Positions 1-9,324 are shown, counted from the stretch's first letter. The stretch is 64,000 nt of DNA from Rhodococcus gordoniae (GCF_001646655.1 NZ_LPZN01000002.1:186001-250000), one strand, 5' to 3'. Notes: generated by a model from the letters alone, not told the origin. Numbers and translations are program-made.

Positions 1-898
1 ACTCGGCCTTCTTCTCGCCGAACTCCTTCGCCAGCTCCTCCCTGCGCGGGTACAGCGGGCGATCCTCGGGGTTGCCCCACCACATCCACAGCAGCAGGTG
101 GCCGTGATCGAACGAGTAGTAACCGCCACCCTGCTTGCCCCACGTGCCGGCGTCCATCGCCTTGGTCTCGTTGGTGGACTCACCGGCGGTGCGGCGCGCG
201 GTGGTCGCGGCGTAGTTCCAGTGGGTGGCCGAGACGTGGTAGCCGTCGGCACCGTTCTCCGCCTGCAGCTTCCAATTGCCGTCGTAGGTGTAGGTGGACG
301 AACCGCGCAGCACCTCGAGGCCCTCGGGCGATTGGTCGACCAGCATGTCGATCATCTTCGTGGTGTCGCCGAGGTGATCCTCGAGCGACTTGACGTCGGG
401 ATTGAGGCTGCCGAACAGGAAACCGCGGTAGCTCTCGAAACGAGCGACCTTCCGCAGGTCGTGGCTGCCGTCGGTGTTGAACTGCTCGGGGTAGCCGGCG
501 TCGCGGGGATCCTTGACCTTCAGCAGCTTGCCGTTGTTACGGAACGTCCAGCCGTGGAAGGGGCAGGTGAAGGTGGTGCGGTTGTCGGTCTTGCGACGGC
601 ACAGCATCGCGCCACGGTGGCTGCACGCGTTGATCAGGCAGTGCAGCTCGCCTTCCTTGTCGCGGCTGATGACGACCGGCTGCCGCCCGATGTTCGTCGT
701 GAAGTAGTCGCCGACCTCGGGGATCTGGCTCTCGTGCGCGAGGTACACCCAGTTGCCCTCGAAGATGTACTTCATCTCGAGTTCGAAGATCTCTTCGTCG
801 GTGAAGACGTCACGGCGGATCTGGTACCGCCCGGTGGTCGGGTCCTCGATCAGAGCGCCGTCCAGTCGAGCGCGCACGTGTTCCACGGTGTCGGTCAT
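1..898 (-). CDS. benA: Benzoate 1,2-dioxygenase large (alpha) subunit, 3' end outside window
   Basis: Ring-hydroxylating oxygenase alpha subunit that would convert benzoate to the cis-diol on the way to catechol. The first 299 residues are visible. The Rieske [2Fe-2S] ligands are Cys92, His94, Cys112 and His115 (CSH...CPFHG). The mononuclear iron site begins at [13 protein letters not shown] with His221 and His226; the third ligand lies beyond the window edge. The start ATG at 898 has GGAGG seven bases upstream. The N-terminus and the RRKT spacing in the Rieske loop look like rhodococcal BenA rather than a biphenyl or naphthalene enzyme. benBCD would lie to the left. Anthranilate or toluate dioxygenase is the main alternative. 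The neighbouring catABC supports benzoate. Confidence 0.85.
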   Translation of the reverse strand, partial: MTDTVEHVRARLDGALIEDPTTGRYQIRRDVFTDEEIFELEMKYIFEGNWVYLAHESQIPEVGDYFTTNIGRQPVVISRDKEGELHCLINACSHRGAMLCRRKTDNRTTFTCPFHGWTFRNNGKLLKVKDPRDAGYPEQFNTDGSHDLRKVARFESYRGFLFGSLNPDVKSLEDHLGDTTKMIDMLVDQSPEGLEVLRGSSTYTYDGNWKLQAENGADGYHVSATHWNYAATTARRTAGESTNETKAMDAGTWGKQGGGYYSFDHGHLLLWMWWGNPEDRPLYPRREELAKEFGEKKAE

Positions 899-1069
899 GA
901 GATCCTCCAGGTATCGGCTTCGTTCCGGGACGGACGGGCTGGGTCCGACGCGGCCGACGCGGGCGGAAAGTGCGGCGGACGAGTGTGTCGTCCGGTCCTG
1001 CCCGGCCGCGGGGTGTCCGGCAATACATCCACGATGACAGCCTGTGTCCACAGTCACACCGGGTAAATG

Positions 1070-1085
1070 CCTAGGGATACCTAGG
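1070..1085. promoter_or_regulatory. Paired CCTAGG sites upstream of benA
   Basis: Two CCTAGG hexamers stand 10 bp apart (1070-1075 and 1080-1085), about 170-190 bp upstream of benA. One helical turn between copies would suit a regulator binding one face. Another CCTAGG lies in the pheA2-pheR gap (7471-7476) and one within the 5' end of catR (9305-9310). Operator function is inferred only. Confidence 0.3.
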
Positions 1086-1124
1086 ACCCCTGGGAACCGG
1101 GTCGGAAGACCCTCGACAAGCGAA

Positions 1125-1150
1125 CGCCGCCCGTGACCACACGGGCGGCG
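1125..1150 (-). terminator. Terminator after gcoAB
   Basis: A perfect 11-bp inverted repeat around CGCCGCCCGTG with a four-base loop (ACCA) begins 17 bp beyond the gcoB stop codon. There is no T-tract, which is common in actinobacteria. It would separate gcoAB transcription from benA, which lies in the same direction. Confidence 0.7.
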
Positions 1151-1166
1151 CTGCCGAATTCCTGAT

Positions 1167-2156
1167 TCAGCCGGCGGTGAATCGTTCCCGTCGGATACGC
1201 CGCGGCGACATGCGGCGCCGTTTGAACGACTTGACCGATGCTTCCACGAATGCGTCGGATCCGCAGATGTAACCGGTGAACTCCTTCGCGGACGAGACGT
1301 CCTCCACGAACGCGTCGGTGACGTAGCCCTCCCGGTCGCCGCCGGTCTCCCGGCTCACGCAGGTGACGTACCGGAAGCCTGGATGGCGTGCCTCGAGTTC
1401 GCGGAAGAAGTCGGCGTCGTACACATCGGCGCAGGTGCGGACCCCGTGGTAGAGCAGGACCTCCCGATCGGGATTCAGGACGAGTGCATGCCGGACGATG
1501 CCCTTGAGCGGGGCGAGGCCGGTACCGCCGCCGAGGAGCGCCATCGGTCCGGCACTCTCGGCATCGAACGTGAAGTCGCCGTAGGGACCAGTGATCTCCA
1601 CGCGTTCACCCACCTCGATGCTTCCGAAGATCCAATCGCTCGCGATCCCACCCGGCTGCCGCCGGACGTGCAGTTCGAGCAGTTTCGGCTCCGAGGGTGG
1701 GTTGGCCAGGGAGTACCGGCGACGAACGGAGGTCCCGGGCACCGTGAGCTCGACGTACTGCCCGGCCGAGAATTCGAGCGGCTCGTCGGCGGTGAGCAGG
1801 ACCCTGCGGGTCTCGGCGGCGATGTCCCGGACCTCGATGACGGTCGCCGCGAGGTCGCGCAGCGTGTGCGTGCCGGTCGTGTCCTGCCCGGCAGGGGTGT
1901 TCAGGACGGCGTCGCTGCACGGTGTGGTCTGACACGCCAGTGCGTAACCGGCGGCACGCTCGTCGGGTGTGAGCGTCTGCTCGGGTGAGTTCCGATGATC
2001 CACCTCGCCGCTGTGAATCCTGATCTTGCAGGTACCGCACGTGCCCTGATTGCACGAGTTGGGCATCCACTGCCCGCTGCGCAGGAACGCGTCGAGCACC
2101 GTCTGGCCGGGTTCGCACGGCACTGTGCGGGTGCCGGCGGTCAGTGTGTACGTCAC
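1167..2156 (-). CDS. gcoB: Guaiacol O-demethylase reductase (2Fe-2S / FAD / NAD)
   Basis: Three-domain reductase passing electrons from NADH through FAD and a [2Fe-2S] centre to the P450 GcoA. In order: a plant-type ferredoxin domain (CNQGTCGTC, then LACQ), an FAD domain (RRYSLAN), and an NAD domain (GGGTGLAPL) ending in a KRRRMSPRR tail like that of Amycolatopsis GcoB. I chose the GTG at 2156, two bases after the gcoA stop. It has GGGAG eight bases upstream, and the product then begins in register with GcoB as I recall it. That gives 329 residues against about 334 for the known protein. An in-frame ATG at 2171 would overlap gcoA by 13 bases. Single-chain reductases of this order are typical of the CYP255A system. 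Confidence 0.92.
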   Translation of the reverse strand: MTYTLTAGTRTVPCEPGQTVLDAFLRSGQWMPNSCNQGTCGTCKIRIHSGEVDHRNSPEQTLTPDERAAGYALACQTTPCSDAVLNTPAGQDTTGTHTLRDLAATVIEVRDIAAETRRVLLTADEPLEFSAGQYVELTVPGTSVRRRYSLANPPSEPKLLELHVRRQPGGIASDWIFGSIEVGERVEITGPYGDFTFDAESAGPMALLGGGTGLAPLKGIVRHALVLNPDREVLLYHGVRTCADVYDADFFRELEARHPGFRYVTCVSRETGGDREGYVTDAFVEDVSSAKEFTGYICGSDAFVEASVKSFKRRRMSPRRIRRERFTAG

Positions 2157-2158
2157 GG

Positions 2159-3370
2159 TCAGATCTCCCATCGGGCGTGCAGAGCCTTCGGTCCACGGAA
2201 GCCCCAGCCCCAGAACTCGACGTCCTCGGAGGTATCGCGTTCGAGATTGGGAATCGTCTCGAGCAGCTCTTCCAGACCGATGCGGCTGACGTTGTTCGCG
2301 AAGTAGATGCCCGCACAGGCATGCTTGCCGGCACCGAAGGCGAGATGCGGAAGCGGCGGACGCGTCATGTCGTATCGGCTCGGTGCATCGAAGATGTCGA
2401 TATCGTGGTTCGCCGATCCGTACGACAGCATCACCACCGAACCCTCGGCGATCTCGATTCCCGAGACGATGCTGTCCCGCTTGGCGATACGCGCCGTTCC
2501 CGACCAGATCGGTGCAGTCCAGCGCATCCCTTCGGAGATCGCACGGGGGATCAGCGACGGTTCGTCGACGACCGCTTCGAACTGCTCCGGGCGGGTGAAC
2601 AGACCCGCCAGCGTCGAACTCATCGCGTGACCCGGCTCCTGCATCGCTCCCAGCAGGAAGACGTACAGCGTGGGGTAGATGTAGTCGCGGTCGCGTGTCT
2701 TCCCCTCGGGCATGCCGTCGTGCAACCAGTGCGAGATGGCGCTGTCGTCGGGGTGCTCGATCCAATGGTCGATGAGCGGATCGACGACCGATCGGATCTC
2801 CTCCTTGGCCCGGTCGCCTTCGTCGAAACGCTCCTGGCCGGTGAAGTTTCCGTTCTCGTCCACCGCCGCGTTGGTGAACGAATCCGACAACTTGTGGAAC
2901 CACTCGCGCAGCGTGTCCGAGGAGACGTCCTTCAGCCCGAGCAGGTCGCCGAGGGCGCGCACGCTCACCGGCTCGCAGTACTGGGCGACGAGATCCGCCG
3001 TGCCGTCGGCTTCGAACGCCTCGACGTAGCGTTGCGCGATGGGACGGACGAGATCCTCGACCCACCGGTCCACTTCGGCGGGCTGGAGTGCAGGTTCGAC
3101 CATGGATCGCAGGTCCCGGTGGATGTCGCCGTTGACGCCGATGATCGCGGGATGGCCGAAGGTGCGCCCACCCGCCGGCGTGATGATGCCGTCGAAGTCG
3201 TCGCCGGTCGCGACCTCACGGCAGGCCTCCATCGTGGAGGCGACGTAGGCGCCGAGAACAGGGACGAAGGCCACCGGCGCCTCGGCGCGAAGACGCTCGT
3301 AGACGGGATACGGGTTGCGCTCGAGCTGTTCCATCGTGACCTCGTCGAGCCACGAGAGGGTGCTGGTCAT
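2159..3370 (-). CDS. gcoA: Cytochrome P450 guaiacol O-demethylase (CYP255A type)
   Basis: P450 that O-demethylates guaiacol, and often related methoxy- or ethoxyphenols, to catechol plus formaldehyde. The heme-ligand loop is [10 protein letters not shown] with Cys352. The protein is nearly collinear with Amycolatopsis GcoA (403 against 407 residues). With an offset of four, the phenylalanines lining the guaiacol pocket in that enzyme appear kept as Phe71, Phe165 and Phe391. The I helix contains [10 protein letters not shown] in place of the usual AGxxT, as in GcoA. gcoB follows after two bases, so the pair is translationally coupled. The catechol product is handled by catABC about 6 kb away. 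Family assignment is strong; substrate is inferred from the family. Confidence 0.93.
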   Translation of the reverse strand: MTSTLSWLDEVTMEQLERNPYPVYERLRAEAPVAFVPVLGAYVASTMEACREVATGDDFDGIITPAGGRTFGHPAIIGVNGDIHRDLRSMVEPALQPAEVDRWVEDLVRPIAQRYVEAFEADGTADLVAQYCEPVSVRALGDLLGLKDVSSDTLREWFHKLSDSFTNAAVDENGNFTGQERFDEGDRAKEEIRSVVDPLIDHWIEHPDDSAISHWLHDGMPEGKTRDRDYIYPTLYVFLLGAMQEPGHAMSSTLAGLFTRPEQFEAVVDEPSLIPRAISEGMRWTAPIWSGTARIAKRDSIVSGIEIAEGSVVMLSYGSANHDIDIFDAPSRYDMTRPPLPHLAFGAGKHACAGIYFANNVSRIGLEELLETIPNLERDTSEDVEFWGWGFRGPKALHARWEI

Positions 3371-3423
3371 TCGATCTCCTACGCGGTGGGAACTGCGGTC
3401 CCCGGGAAGGGGCCCTCGATGTG

Positions 3424-3442
3424 TGTGACGTGGACCATATGG
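3424..3442 (-). promoter_or_regulatory. Shared AraC-type operator candidate upstream of gcoA
   Basis: TGTGACGTGGACCATATGG lies 54-72 bp upstream of the gcoA start. The same TGTGAC-N3-GACCATATGG string occurs 46-64 bp upstream of pheA2 (7389-7407) in the same orientation to its gene. The position suits an AraC-family activator site overlapping the -35 region. It implies that the neighbouring regulators recognise a common sequence. Confidence 0.6.
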
Positions 3443-3537
3443 CGCAACCGGGCCGAAGGTCGATGCACATTGCGCGGCTTCCGGACGGATCGCGCGACTA
3501 TGTGATCCAGGTCTCCGTAGTGGTTAGTCTCGAAAGC

Positions 3538-4461
3538 GTGAGTGTGCCCGAGATCGAGGATTGGGACGAGGCTTCCCGTGCGGTGGCGGATGTCTACTTC
3601 CCGCACCGCCTCACAGGCCTGGGGACGACGGATCGGCCCGGACTCGAACTCGTGTCGGCCGATCTCGGTGGTGTGACCATCGGCCGGATGAGCTGGGGAG
3701 CGGACGTCGCGATCGAATGCGACTATCCCGGTGCCTACGAGGTGAACATCCCCTTGAGTGGACGTCTGGAATCGCGGGGCCGGTCGGGAGTCGTCGTCTC
3801 CCAACCGGGCTCCGCGACGGTCTTCCGCGCCGACACTCCCTCGCTCATCACCCGCTGGGATGCGGAATGTTCCGTCCTGGGAATCAAATTCGACCGCGAG
3901 CACCTCGAACGCGAAGCGGACCGGATCCTCGGTGGCCCGTTACGGTCACGACTCGAGCTGCCCGATCGGATCGACTTGAAGGGTTCCGCGCAGGAATGGC
4001 ACGGGCTGGTGGCATCACTGAGCGACCAGCTCACCGGCGCCACGCACGTCTTGACGAACCCTCTGGTGTCGGCTCAGCTCGCGGGAGCGGTCACCACCGC
4101 CTTCGTCCTGGCGGTCGCGCCGGCCGACGGGCTGTCACCGGCACCGCGTCCGGGGATGGTGCGCCGGGTGTTGAACGCTCTGCGGGAGGATCCGGGCCGT
4201 GCCTGGACGGCGGCCGACATGGCGGAGATCGCCGGAACGAGTGTGCGGCGGCTCCAGGAGGCGTTCTCCGAGTACGTGGGAAGCAGCCCGTCCGCATGCC
4301 TGCTCGACATCAGATTGGATCGGGCGCACGCAGACCTCGCGGCAGGGGGAATCACGGTGGCGGACGTAGCGTTCCGATGGGGCTTCGGCCACCCGGGGCG
4401 CTTCGCCGCGGCCTTCCGGAAGCGGTACGGTGTCGCTCCCGCCGAAGTCCTGCGTGGCTGA
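3538..4461 (+). CDS. gcoR: AraC-family regulator divergent from gcoAB
   Basis: About 307 residues: an N-terminal AraC-binding-domain-like sensor region and a C-terminal pair of helix-turn-helix motifs (TAADMAEIAGTSVRRLQEAF, then VADVAFRWGFGHPGRFAAAF). It is transcribed away from gcoA and is the probable activator of gcoAB. It closely resembles PheR at 7589, for example in the WGADVAIECDYPGAYEVNIPLSG stretch against its counterpart there. The GTG at 3538 was chosen because it gives the same length and N-terminal register as PheR. It lacks a strong ribosome site, and an in-frame GTG at 3502 is possible. The symbol is by position next to gcoAB. Confidence 0.8.
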   Translation: MSVPEIEDWDEASRAVADVYFPHRLTGLGTTDRPGLELVSADLGGVTIGRMSWGADVAIECDYPGAYEVNIPLSGRLESRGRSGVVVSQPGSATVFRADTPSLITRWDAECSVLGIKFDREHLEREADRILGGPLRSRLELPDRIDLKGSAQEWHGLVASLSDQLTGATHVLTNPLVSAQLAGAVTTAFVLAVAPADGLSPAPRPGMVRRVLNALREDPGRAWTAADMAEIAGTSVRRLQEAFSEYVGSSPSACLLDIRLDRAHADLAAGGITVADVAFRWGFGHPGRFAAAFRKRYGVAPAEVLRG

Positions 4462-4485
4462 GCAGCGGGGAGAGCGAACGTACGC

Positions 4486-4519
4486 GAGCGGGCGACGACT
4501 TCGTTGTCGTCACCCGCTC
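4486..4519. terminator. Bidirectional terminator between gcoR and the mini-flavoprotein gene
   Basis: GAGCGGGCGACGAC and GTCGTCACCCGCTC form a 14-bp stem with one mismatch around the loop TTCGTT. It sits between convergent genes ending at 4461 and 4538 and could serve both. Confidence 0.7.
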
Positions 4520-4537
4520 GGTGCCCTCTCGGACGGC

Positions 4538-5032
4538 TCAGCCGAACCAGAGGATCGGCATAGGCCGATCGAACGACAGCTCGGGGAAGTCGTCGTCCGC
4601 GACCGGCGTCCGCAGCCGTCGCTCGACATAGTCCAGACCGTTGCTGCGCATGTACTCGATGCACGACACCGTGTACCCGATGGGATCCGTGTGCGTAGTG
4701 ACGATGGGACGGAACAGATTCGGGAAACCGTTCACTGTCACGGTTCGCCGGTTGGTCGTGCTGTCCTCGCGGCCCAGGACCGCGAGACCGCCGTGTCCGT
4801 CGACGACGAACTTCGCTCTGGTGACGACAGTGTCGCCGATGAGGATCTCCCATCTGTGGTCGATGTCGTCGTAGCGGACGAGACTCGCGGTGCCGATCTC
4901 GTGGATCGACAACCGCAATTCGTCGCGCAAGCGGGCCGCCACCCGTTGAGAAGCGAAGGAGCGTCCGAGGACCACGGCGTCGAATTCCGGTACAGGGGGA
5001 TGGGATACGGAGTTCGAAGCAGTCGTGGTCAT
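4538..5032 (-). CDS. Short Baeyer-Villiger-monooxygenase-like remnant, 164 aa
   Basis: Looks like a flavin monooxygenase of the Baeyer-Villiger type with the middle removed. Residues about 17-45 (FDAVVLGRSFASQRVAARLR) resemble the N-terminal dinucleotide-binding segment, but the Gly-rich loop is degenerate. A central stretch (HRWEILIGDTVVTRAKFVVD) matches the strand leading to the FAD domain. The C-terminal part (NGFPNLFRP...VSCIEYMRSNGLDYVE) matches the terminal helix region. A full-length enzyme has roughly 500-550 residues. The reading frame is open, and AAGGAG stands eight bases before the ATG, so it may be expressed. It lies after pheA1 in the same direction, behind a hairpin. Catalysis on its own seems unlikely. 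Confidence 0.6.
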   Translation of the reverse strand: MTTTASNSVSHPPVPEFDAVVLGRSFASQRVAARLRDELRLSIHEIGTASLVRYDDIDHRWEILIGDTVVTRAKFVVDGHGGLAVLGREDSTTNRRTVTVNGFPNLFRPIVTTHTDPIGYTVSCIEYMRSNGLDYVERRLRTPVADDDFPELSFDRPMPILWFG

Positions 5033-5068
5033 CTCGGACGCTCCTTCGCGGGATGAATGGTGGTGGGA

Positions 5069-5116
5069 CCGCGCGCGGGCGGGCAGGGGGAACGGAGATC
5101 ATCCGCCCGCGCGCGG
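5069..5116 (-). terminator. Hairpin after pheA1
   Basis: A perfect GC-rich stem of about 14 bp (core GCGCGCGGGCGG at 5071-5082 and its complement at 5103-5114) around a 20-base loop. It lies 12 bp beyond the pheA1 stop and probably ends or attenuates the pheA2A1 transcript before the short gene at 4538. Confidence 0.6.
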
Positions 5117-5127
5117 AGTGCGGGTTT

Positions 5128-6741
5128 CTACTTGTAGTACGCGCTGACGTCGGCGTTGCCGATCAGGTCGGGCACGGTCCAGCCGTCGAGGTCGTACTCG
5201 CTCATGAACTGCTCCGCGAAGCCCTTCATGGAGGCGACGTCGCCGCGGCTCTCGGCGGCGAACAGCAGTTCGGCCTTGACGTTCTCGTGGTTGCCGGCGT
5301 AGTTCCGCTCGTACAGTTCGTGGCGGCCACCGAACTCGGAGCCGATCGAATCCCACAGTGCCTTCATGACCTTCACGCGGTCGACCGCCTGGATGCCGTC
5401 GGAGCCGCGGACGTACTTGTCGAGGTACGGGCGCACGTCCGGGTTCTTGAAGTCGGCGGCGGACGAGGGCAGGTAGATCAGGCCCGAGGCGACATCCTGC
5501 TCGATGATCTCCTTGATGCGCGGGTAGCCCTGCATCGCGAACATGCGATAGGTGAGGCCGTATTCGAGCTTGGGGATGACGGTGCCGTCGATCCACGGCT
5601 CCGGGTTGTTGACCATGGAGTCGGTGAGCGACCAGAACAGGTTGCGCCAGCCGATCACCTCACCGACACGGGTCTGCACGCCGCGGAATCCGCCGGCGCC
5701 GGTGGCGTCGAGGGCCTTCATGAGCAGACCGGCGATGAAGTCGAGCTTGACGGCGAGTCGCGTGCAGCCCTGCAGCGTGAAGCGCTGGAGGAAGCCGGAG
5801 CCACCGAGGAAGTTGTTGATCTTCTCGACGTCTCCGTACATGAAGACGTTCTCCCAGGGCACGAGCACCTTGTCGAAGATGAAGATCGCGTCGTTCTCGT
5901 CCATCCGCGACGACAGCGGGTAGTCGAACGGCGAACCGACGACGTTCGCATTCTGCGAGTAGGAGGCGCGCGAGATGAGCTTGATGCCGGGTGCGTCCAT
6001 CGGCACCGTGCAGATCAGCGCGAATTCCTTCTTCTTGATCGGCAGGCCGTAGTGGGCGATGAAGTTGTAGTTCGTGATGGCCGAGCCGGTCGCGACGACC
6101 TTGGCGCCGGAGACGATGAGGCCGGCATCGGTCTCCTTCTCGACCTTCATGAATACGTCGCCGACCTGGTCCGGCGGCAGCTGACGGTCGACCGGCGGGT
6201 TGATGATCGCGTGGTTCCAGTACAGGACCTTCTCCTGCGACTCGCGGTACCAGCGCTTCGCGTTGTCCTGGAAGGGCGAGTAGAACTCGTCGTTCGCGCC
6301 GAGCGTGCCGAGGAAGGACGCCTTGTAGTCGGGGCTGCGGCCCATCCAGCCGTAGGTCAGCCGCGCCCAGGTGGCGATGGCGTCGCGGTCGGCCCGCAGG
6401 TCGTCGGCGGACTTCGGGGTCCGGAAGAACGGCATGGTCACGCCGCCGTTGCCGGTGTCGGTCGGGGTGGTGAGGGTGTTGACGTGCTCGCCGGTGTGCA
6501 GGGCGTCGTAGAGACGTGCGGTCATCCGGATCGAGTTACGGAAGGCCGGATGGTTGGTGAAGTCCTTGACGCGCTCACCGTGCAGGTAGATCTCGCGACC
6601 GTCGTCGATCGAAGCGATGTACTCGTCGCCGGTCATGGGACGGGAGGCGAAGTTCGTCTGCTGGTTGGCCGGGGAGTCCGCGGCGACGTTCACCTTGGAA
6701 CGGTCGAGGGTTTCCGAGGGCCGGGGTTCGGTGGTGGTCAT
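5128..6741 (-). CDS. pheA1: Two-component phenol hydroxylase, oxygenase subunit
   Basis: A 537-residue FADH2-dependent aromatic hydroxylase of the HpaB/PheA1 family, expected to ortho-hydroxylate phenol to catechol with reduced flavin from PheA2. Family stretches include [13 protein letters not shown] near the N-terminus, [13 protein letters not shown], and [24 protein letters not shown] in the central beta domain. The ATG at 6741 has AGGAG eight bases upstream. It follows pheA2 after 35 bp. The order pheR, pheA2, pheA1 next to catR-catABC is the arrangement I recall from R. erythropolis phenol degraders, which favours phenol over 4-hydroxyphenylacetate. Substrate range across chlorophenols and cresols cannot be read from sequence. 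Confidence 0.88.
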   Translation of the reverse strand: MTTTEPRPSETLDRSKVNVAADSPANQQTNFASRPMTGDEYIASIDDGREIYLHGERVKDFTNHPAFRNSIRMTARLYDALHTGEHVNTLTTPTDTGNGGVTMPFFRTPKSADDLRADRDAIATWARLTYGWMGRSPDYKASFLGTLGANDEFYSPFQDNAKRWYRESQEKVLYWNHAIINPPVDRQLPPDQVGDVFMKVEKETDAGLIVSGAKVVATGSAITNYNFIAHYGLPIKKKEFALICTVPMDAPGIKLISRASYSQNANVVGSPFDYPLSSRMDENDAIFIFDKVLVPWENVFMYGDVEKINNFLGGSGFLQRFTLQGCTRLAVKLDFIAGLLMKALDATGAGGFRGVQTRVGEVIGWRNLFWSLTDSMVNNPEPWIDGTVIPKLEYGLTYRMFAMQGYPRIKEIIEQDVASGLIYLPSSAADFKNPDVRPYLDKYVRGSDGIQAVDRVKVMKALWDSIGSEFGGRHELYERNYAGNHENVKAELLFAAESRGDVASMKGFAEQFMSEYDLDGWTVPDLIGNADVSAYYK

Positions 6742-6776
6742 GGGATTTCTCCTTGTCCGGGGGGAGTGGAAGACGT

Positions 6777-7343
6777 TCAGGCGCGGGCTGCGGCGAGGTG
6801 GAACGGCACGAAGCGGGTCTGGGAGTCGAACCATCCGCTGTGCGGGTCGTCCAGCGAGCCGTTCCACGCGGTGGAGGCACTCGGAGCGCCGAGTTCGTGG
6901 AAGGTGCTGCGGTAGAAGAGAAGCGGGTCGGCGGTCTCGTCGAAGGTCGCGTCGACGATCTCGCCGATGTAGATGACGTGGTCGCCACCGTCGTACTCCC
7001 GCCACGGAGTGCACGACAGGGTCGCGGCCGTGCCGGCGAGGACAGGGGCGGTCGGTCCCTGCTCCCAGACGGGTTCGGGCGACTGTGGCCGTCCGGCGAA
7101 GTGCATCGCGGTGCCGAGCTGGTCGGCGGCGAGGATGTTGACGGCGAACGGCGCGTCGGACAGGAATCCGCAGGCCTTCGACGTGCGGGTCAGGGTGACC
7201 TGGCACAGGCGCGGCTCGAGTGAGATGGCCGTGAACGCGGTGACGGTCGCGCCGTGAGGCTCCCCGTCACTGTTCGCGCAGGTGATGACGGTGACGCCGC
7301 TGGCGAACTGTCCGAAGATGTTGCGGAGTATGCGCTGATCCAT
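6777..7343 (-). CDS. pheA2: Flavin reductase of phenol hydroxylase
   Basis: A 188-residue HpaC-like NADH:flavin oxidoreductase that supplies FADH2 to PheA1. Family marks are [12 protein letters not shown] at the start, [16 protein letters not shown], and the [10 protein letters not shown] motif near residue 130. The ATG at 7343 is preceded by AGGAGGA. It is the first gene of the pheA2A1 operon. The conserved operator at 7389-7407 lies about 50 bp upstream, and pheR diverges beyond it. Confidence 0.9.
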   Translation of the reverse strand: MDQRILRNIFGQFASGVTVITCANSDGEPHGATVTAFTAISLEPRLCQVTLTRTSKACGFLSDAPFAVNILAADQLGTAMHFAGRPQSPEPVWEQGPTAPVLAGTAATLSCTPWREYDGGDHVIYIGEIVDATFDETADPLLFYRSTFHELGAPSASTAWNGSLDDPHSGWFDSQTRFVPFHLAAARA

Positions 7344-7388
7344 GATTGCGTCCTCCTGTCCGGTGCGAAGGGGTGGGGTTCGATGCGC

Positions 7389-7407
7389 TGTGACACAGAC
7401 CATATGG
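7389..7407 (-). promoter_or_regulatory. Shared AraC-type operator candidate upstream of pheA2
   Basis: TGTGACACAGACCATATGG, identical to the element in front of gcoA except for the three-base spacer. It lies 46-64 bp upstream of the pheA2 start, in the pheA2-pheR gap. Probable PheR activator site. Confidence 0.6.
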
Positions 7408-7588
7408 AGGTCGAGAGGCTTGTGCGATCCGGTGAGCGCGGTCACTATCCACCTAGCGCGACGAGTAGGTCCTAGGTCCTTGTTTGCCTGGGACGGTGTT
7501 CCGCATCACACTGGGTCGCATGCGTTCGGATCGTGTGGATGTGCAGGTCGGAACGTCGATGACGAGCCGGAACGAAGGTGAGGAGCCG

Positions 7589-8515
7589 ATGGCAGTGGAG
7601 CCGACTCCGAGGCCCGCCGAGTGGGAAGAGGTGGAAGAAGCCGTCTCGAATGCGTATTTCGAGCACGAATTGAGCCCCCTCGACGACGTCGCGCCGTCGC
7701 TCCGGCTCCGTACGCTGCCGCTCGGGCCCATCCGTCTCGCGCGCATCCGCTGGGGCGCGGCGGTGTCGATCAGAAGCGATCATCCCGGTGCGTATGCGGT
7801 GAACATTCCGCTGTCTGGTCTCATCACCGCGGGCGACGAGGTGGTGTCGCCGGTCGGCCACGGCGCCGTCTTCCGTCCCGACACCGCCGCGCCGGAGCAG
7901 AAGTGGACGAACGACTGTGAGGTCGTCGGGATCAAGCTCGAGCGCGACTACCTGCAGCGCGAGATGGCGCGCGTCCTCGCTCGCCCCGATCTGCGTCTTC
8001 CGGACCAGGTCGATCTGACGACCCAGGCGGGGCAGAGCTGGATGACGCTGTTGCGTTCGGTCGTGGAGCAACTCGGGGCAGACCAATCGCTCTGGGGGAA
8101 TGCGCTTGTCGCGGAGCAGCTGTCGGGTACTCTGACTACGTCGTTCATCCTCGCGGTCATGCCCGAGGACGCGGATCCGACCGGGGGTGCGCGTCCGCGC
8201 ATCATCAAGCGGGTTCTCGACCGCCTGCACGAGGACCCCGCTTCGGCGTGGACCACCGCCGACATGGCCGAGGTGGCCGGGGTCAGTGTGCGGCGCCTGC
8301 AGGAGGGCTTTCGCGAATATCTCGGGGTGTGTCCTCGCGACTACCTTCTCGACCTGCGCCTCGAGCGTATCCACGAAGCACTCACCATGGGCGACGCGGC
8401 GGAGTTGTCGGTCACCGATGTGGCTCTCGAGTGGGGCATCACCCATACCGGGCGGTTCGCGGCGGCCTACAAGCGCAAGTACGGGGTGCCACCGTCGACC
8501 ACCTTGCGGGGATGA
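7589..8515 (+). CDS. pheR: AraC/XylS-family activator of phenol hydroxylase
   Basis: About 308 residues: a sensor domain and a C-terminal two-HTH DNA-binding domain (TTADMAEVAGVSVRRLQEGF and VTDVALEWGITHTGRFAAAY). It is divergent from pheA2A1, the position of PheR in other rhodococci. It is paralogous to the regulator at 3538. I chose the ATG at 7589 for its nearby purine-rich AAGGTGAGGAG and matching length. In-frame ATGs at 7559 and 7520 would add 10 or 23 residues. The gene ends 11 bp from convergent catR with no visible terminator between them. Confidence 0.85.
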   Translation: MAVEPTPRPAEWEEVEEAVSNAYFEHELSPLDDVAPSLRLRTLPLGPIRLARIRWGAAVSIRSDHPGAYAVNIPLSGLITAGDEVVSPVGHGAVFRPDTAAPEQKWTNDCEVVGIKLERDYLQREMARVLARPDLRLPDQVDLTTQAGQSWMTLLRSVVEQLGADQSLWGNALVAEQLSGTLTTSFILAVMPEDADPTGGARPRIIKRVLDRLHEDPASAWTTADMAEVAGVSVRRLQEGFREYLGVCPRDYLLDLRLERIHEALTMGDAAELSVTDVALEWGITHTGRFAAAYKRKYGVPPSTTLRG

Positions 8516-8526
8516 GGTGGGCGTCC

Positions 8527-9324
8527 TCAGTGGTGGCGGTAGCCGAGTTCGCTGCTGAGCCGCTCCGCGCAGTCCACCACCCGTTTCGCGGTGAGATCGC
8601 GGAACGACTCGAGGGTGTGCCGGCCGGTCGACGTCGAACATGCGAGCACTCCGACCGCGTGGCCCGAGGGGTCGAAGACGGGCGCGGCGATCGTGATGAG
8701 TCCTTCTTCGAGTTCCGCGGCGGTGAGGGCGTATCCCCGGCTGCGCACGTGGGCGAGTTCGGTACGCAGGTCGTCCGGGTTGTCGATGGTTGCGCTCGTG
8801 AGTCGCTCGAACTGTGTCCGGTCGAGTATGTGGTCGACCAGTTCGCGTGGGGACCAGGCCAGGAGTGCCCGGCCCATCGAGGTGGCATAGGCGGGGACAC
8901 GGGTGCCGACGGAGACGTTGATACTCATGATCCTGCGGACCGGAACGCGCGCGGCGTAGACGACCTCGGTACCGTCGAGCACGCCGAGCGACGCCGATTC
9001 GTTGGTGTGTTCGGCGATCTCGACCAGTTTCGGTAGCGCCGAGTCCACGAGGGTGTGGGACGCGGTGTAGTGCTGGCCGATGCTGAGTACGCGCGGGGTG
9101 AGCGACCATCGCGTCCCCTGCGAGGTGACGTATCCGAGTTTCTGCAGGGTCAGCAGGATACGTCGAACCGCAGGCCTGGACAGATCGGTCTTGGCGGCGA
9201 GTTCGGCGAGGGTGGGATTCGGGTCCTTGTCGTCGAAGGCGTGCAATACCGCAAAACCACGCTCGATGCTCTGAATGAAGTCCCGGTCGTTGCTAGGACC
9301 ATTACCTAGGTCGATGCTCGGCAT
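8527..9324 (-). CDS. catR: IclR-family regulator of the catechol genes
   Basis: A 265-residue IclR protein: an N-terminal winged helix (ERGFAVLHAF, LAELAAKTDLSRPAVRRILLTL) and a C-terminal effector domain with the YATSMGRALLAW and LEEGLITIAAPV motifs. It is transcribed away from catABC and is the expected controller of that operon; cis,cis-muconate is the usual inducer in the family. AGGAGG stands four bases before the ATG at 9324. It is clearly related to PcaR at 30767, the other IclR protein in the window. Confidence 0.88.
   Translation of the reverse strand: MPSIDLGNGPSNDRDFIQSIERGFAVLHAFDDKDPNPTLAELAAKTDLSRPAVRRILLTLQKLGYVTSQGTRWSLTPRVLSIGQHYTASHTLVDSALPKLVEIAEHTNESASLGVLDGTEVVYAARVPVRRIMSINVSVGTRVPAYATSMGRALLAWSPRELVDHILDRTQFERLTSATIDNPDDLRTELAHVRSRGYALTAAELEEGLITIAAPVFDPSGHAVGVLACSTSTGRHTLESFRDLTAKRVVDCAERLSSELGYRHH

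Noticed and set aside
1167..3065. A single 632-residue fusion reading through gcoA into gcoB
   Set aside because: The first half is an out-of-frame shadow of gcoA. GcoB begins at GTG 2156 with its own ribosome site.
5053..6915. 620-codon plus-strand open frame
   Set aside because: It is antisense to pheA1, a clear hydroxylase. Long antisense frames are expected at this GC content, and its product is low-complexity Val/Gly/Asp/Arg.
7484..7588. Upstream start codons for pheR at 7520 or 7559
   Set aside because: Both are in frame, but the ATG at 7589 has a nearer purine-rich site and gives the same length and register as the paralogue at 3538.
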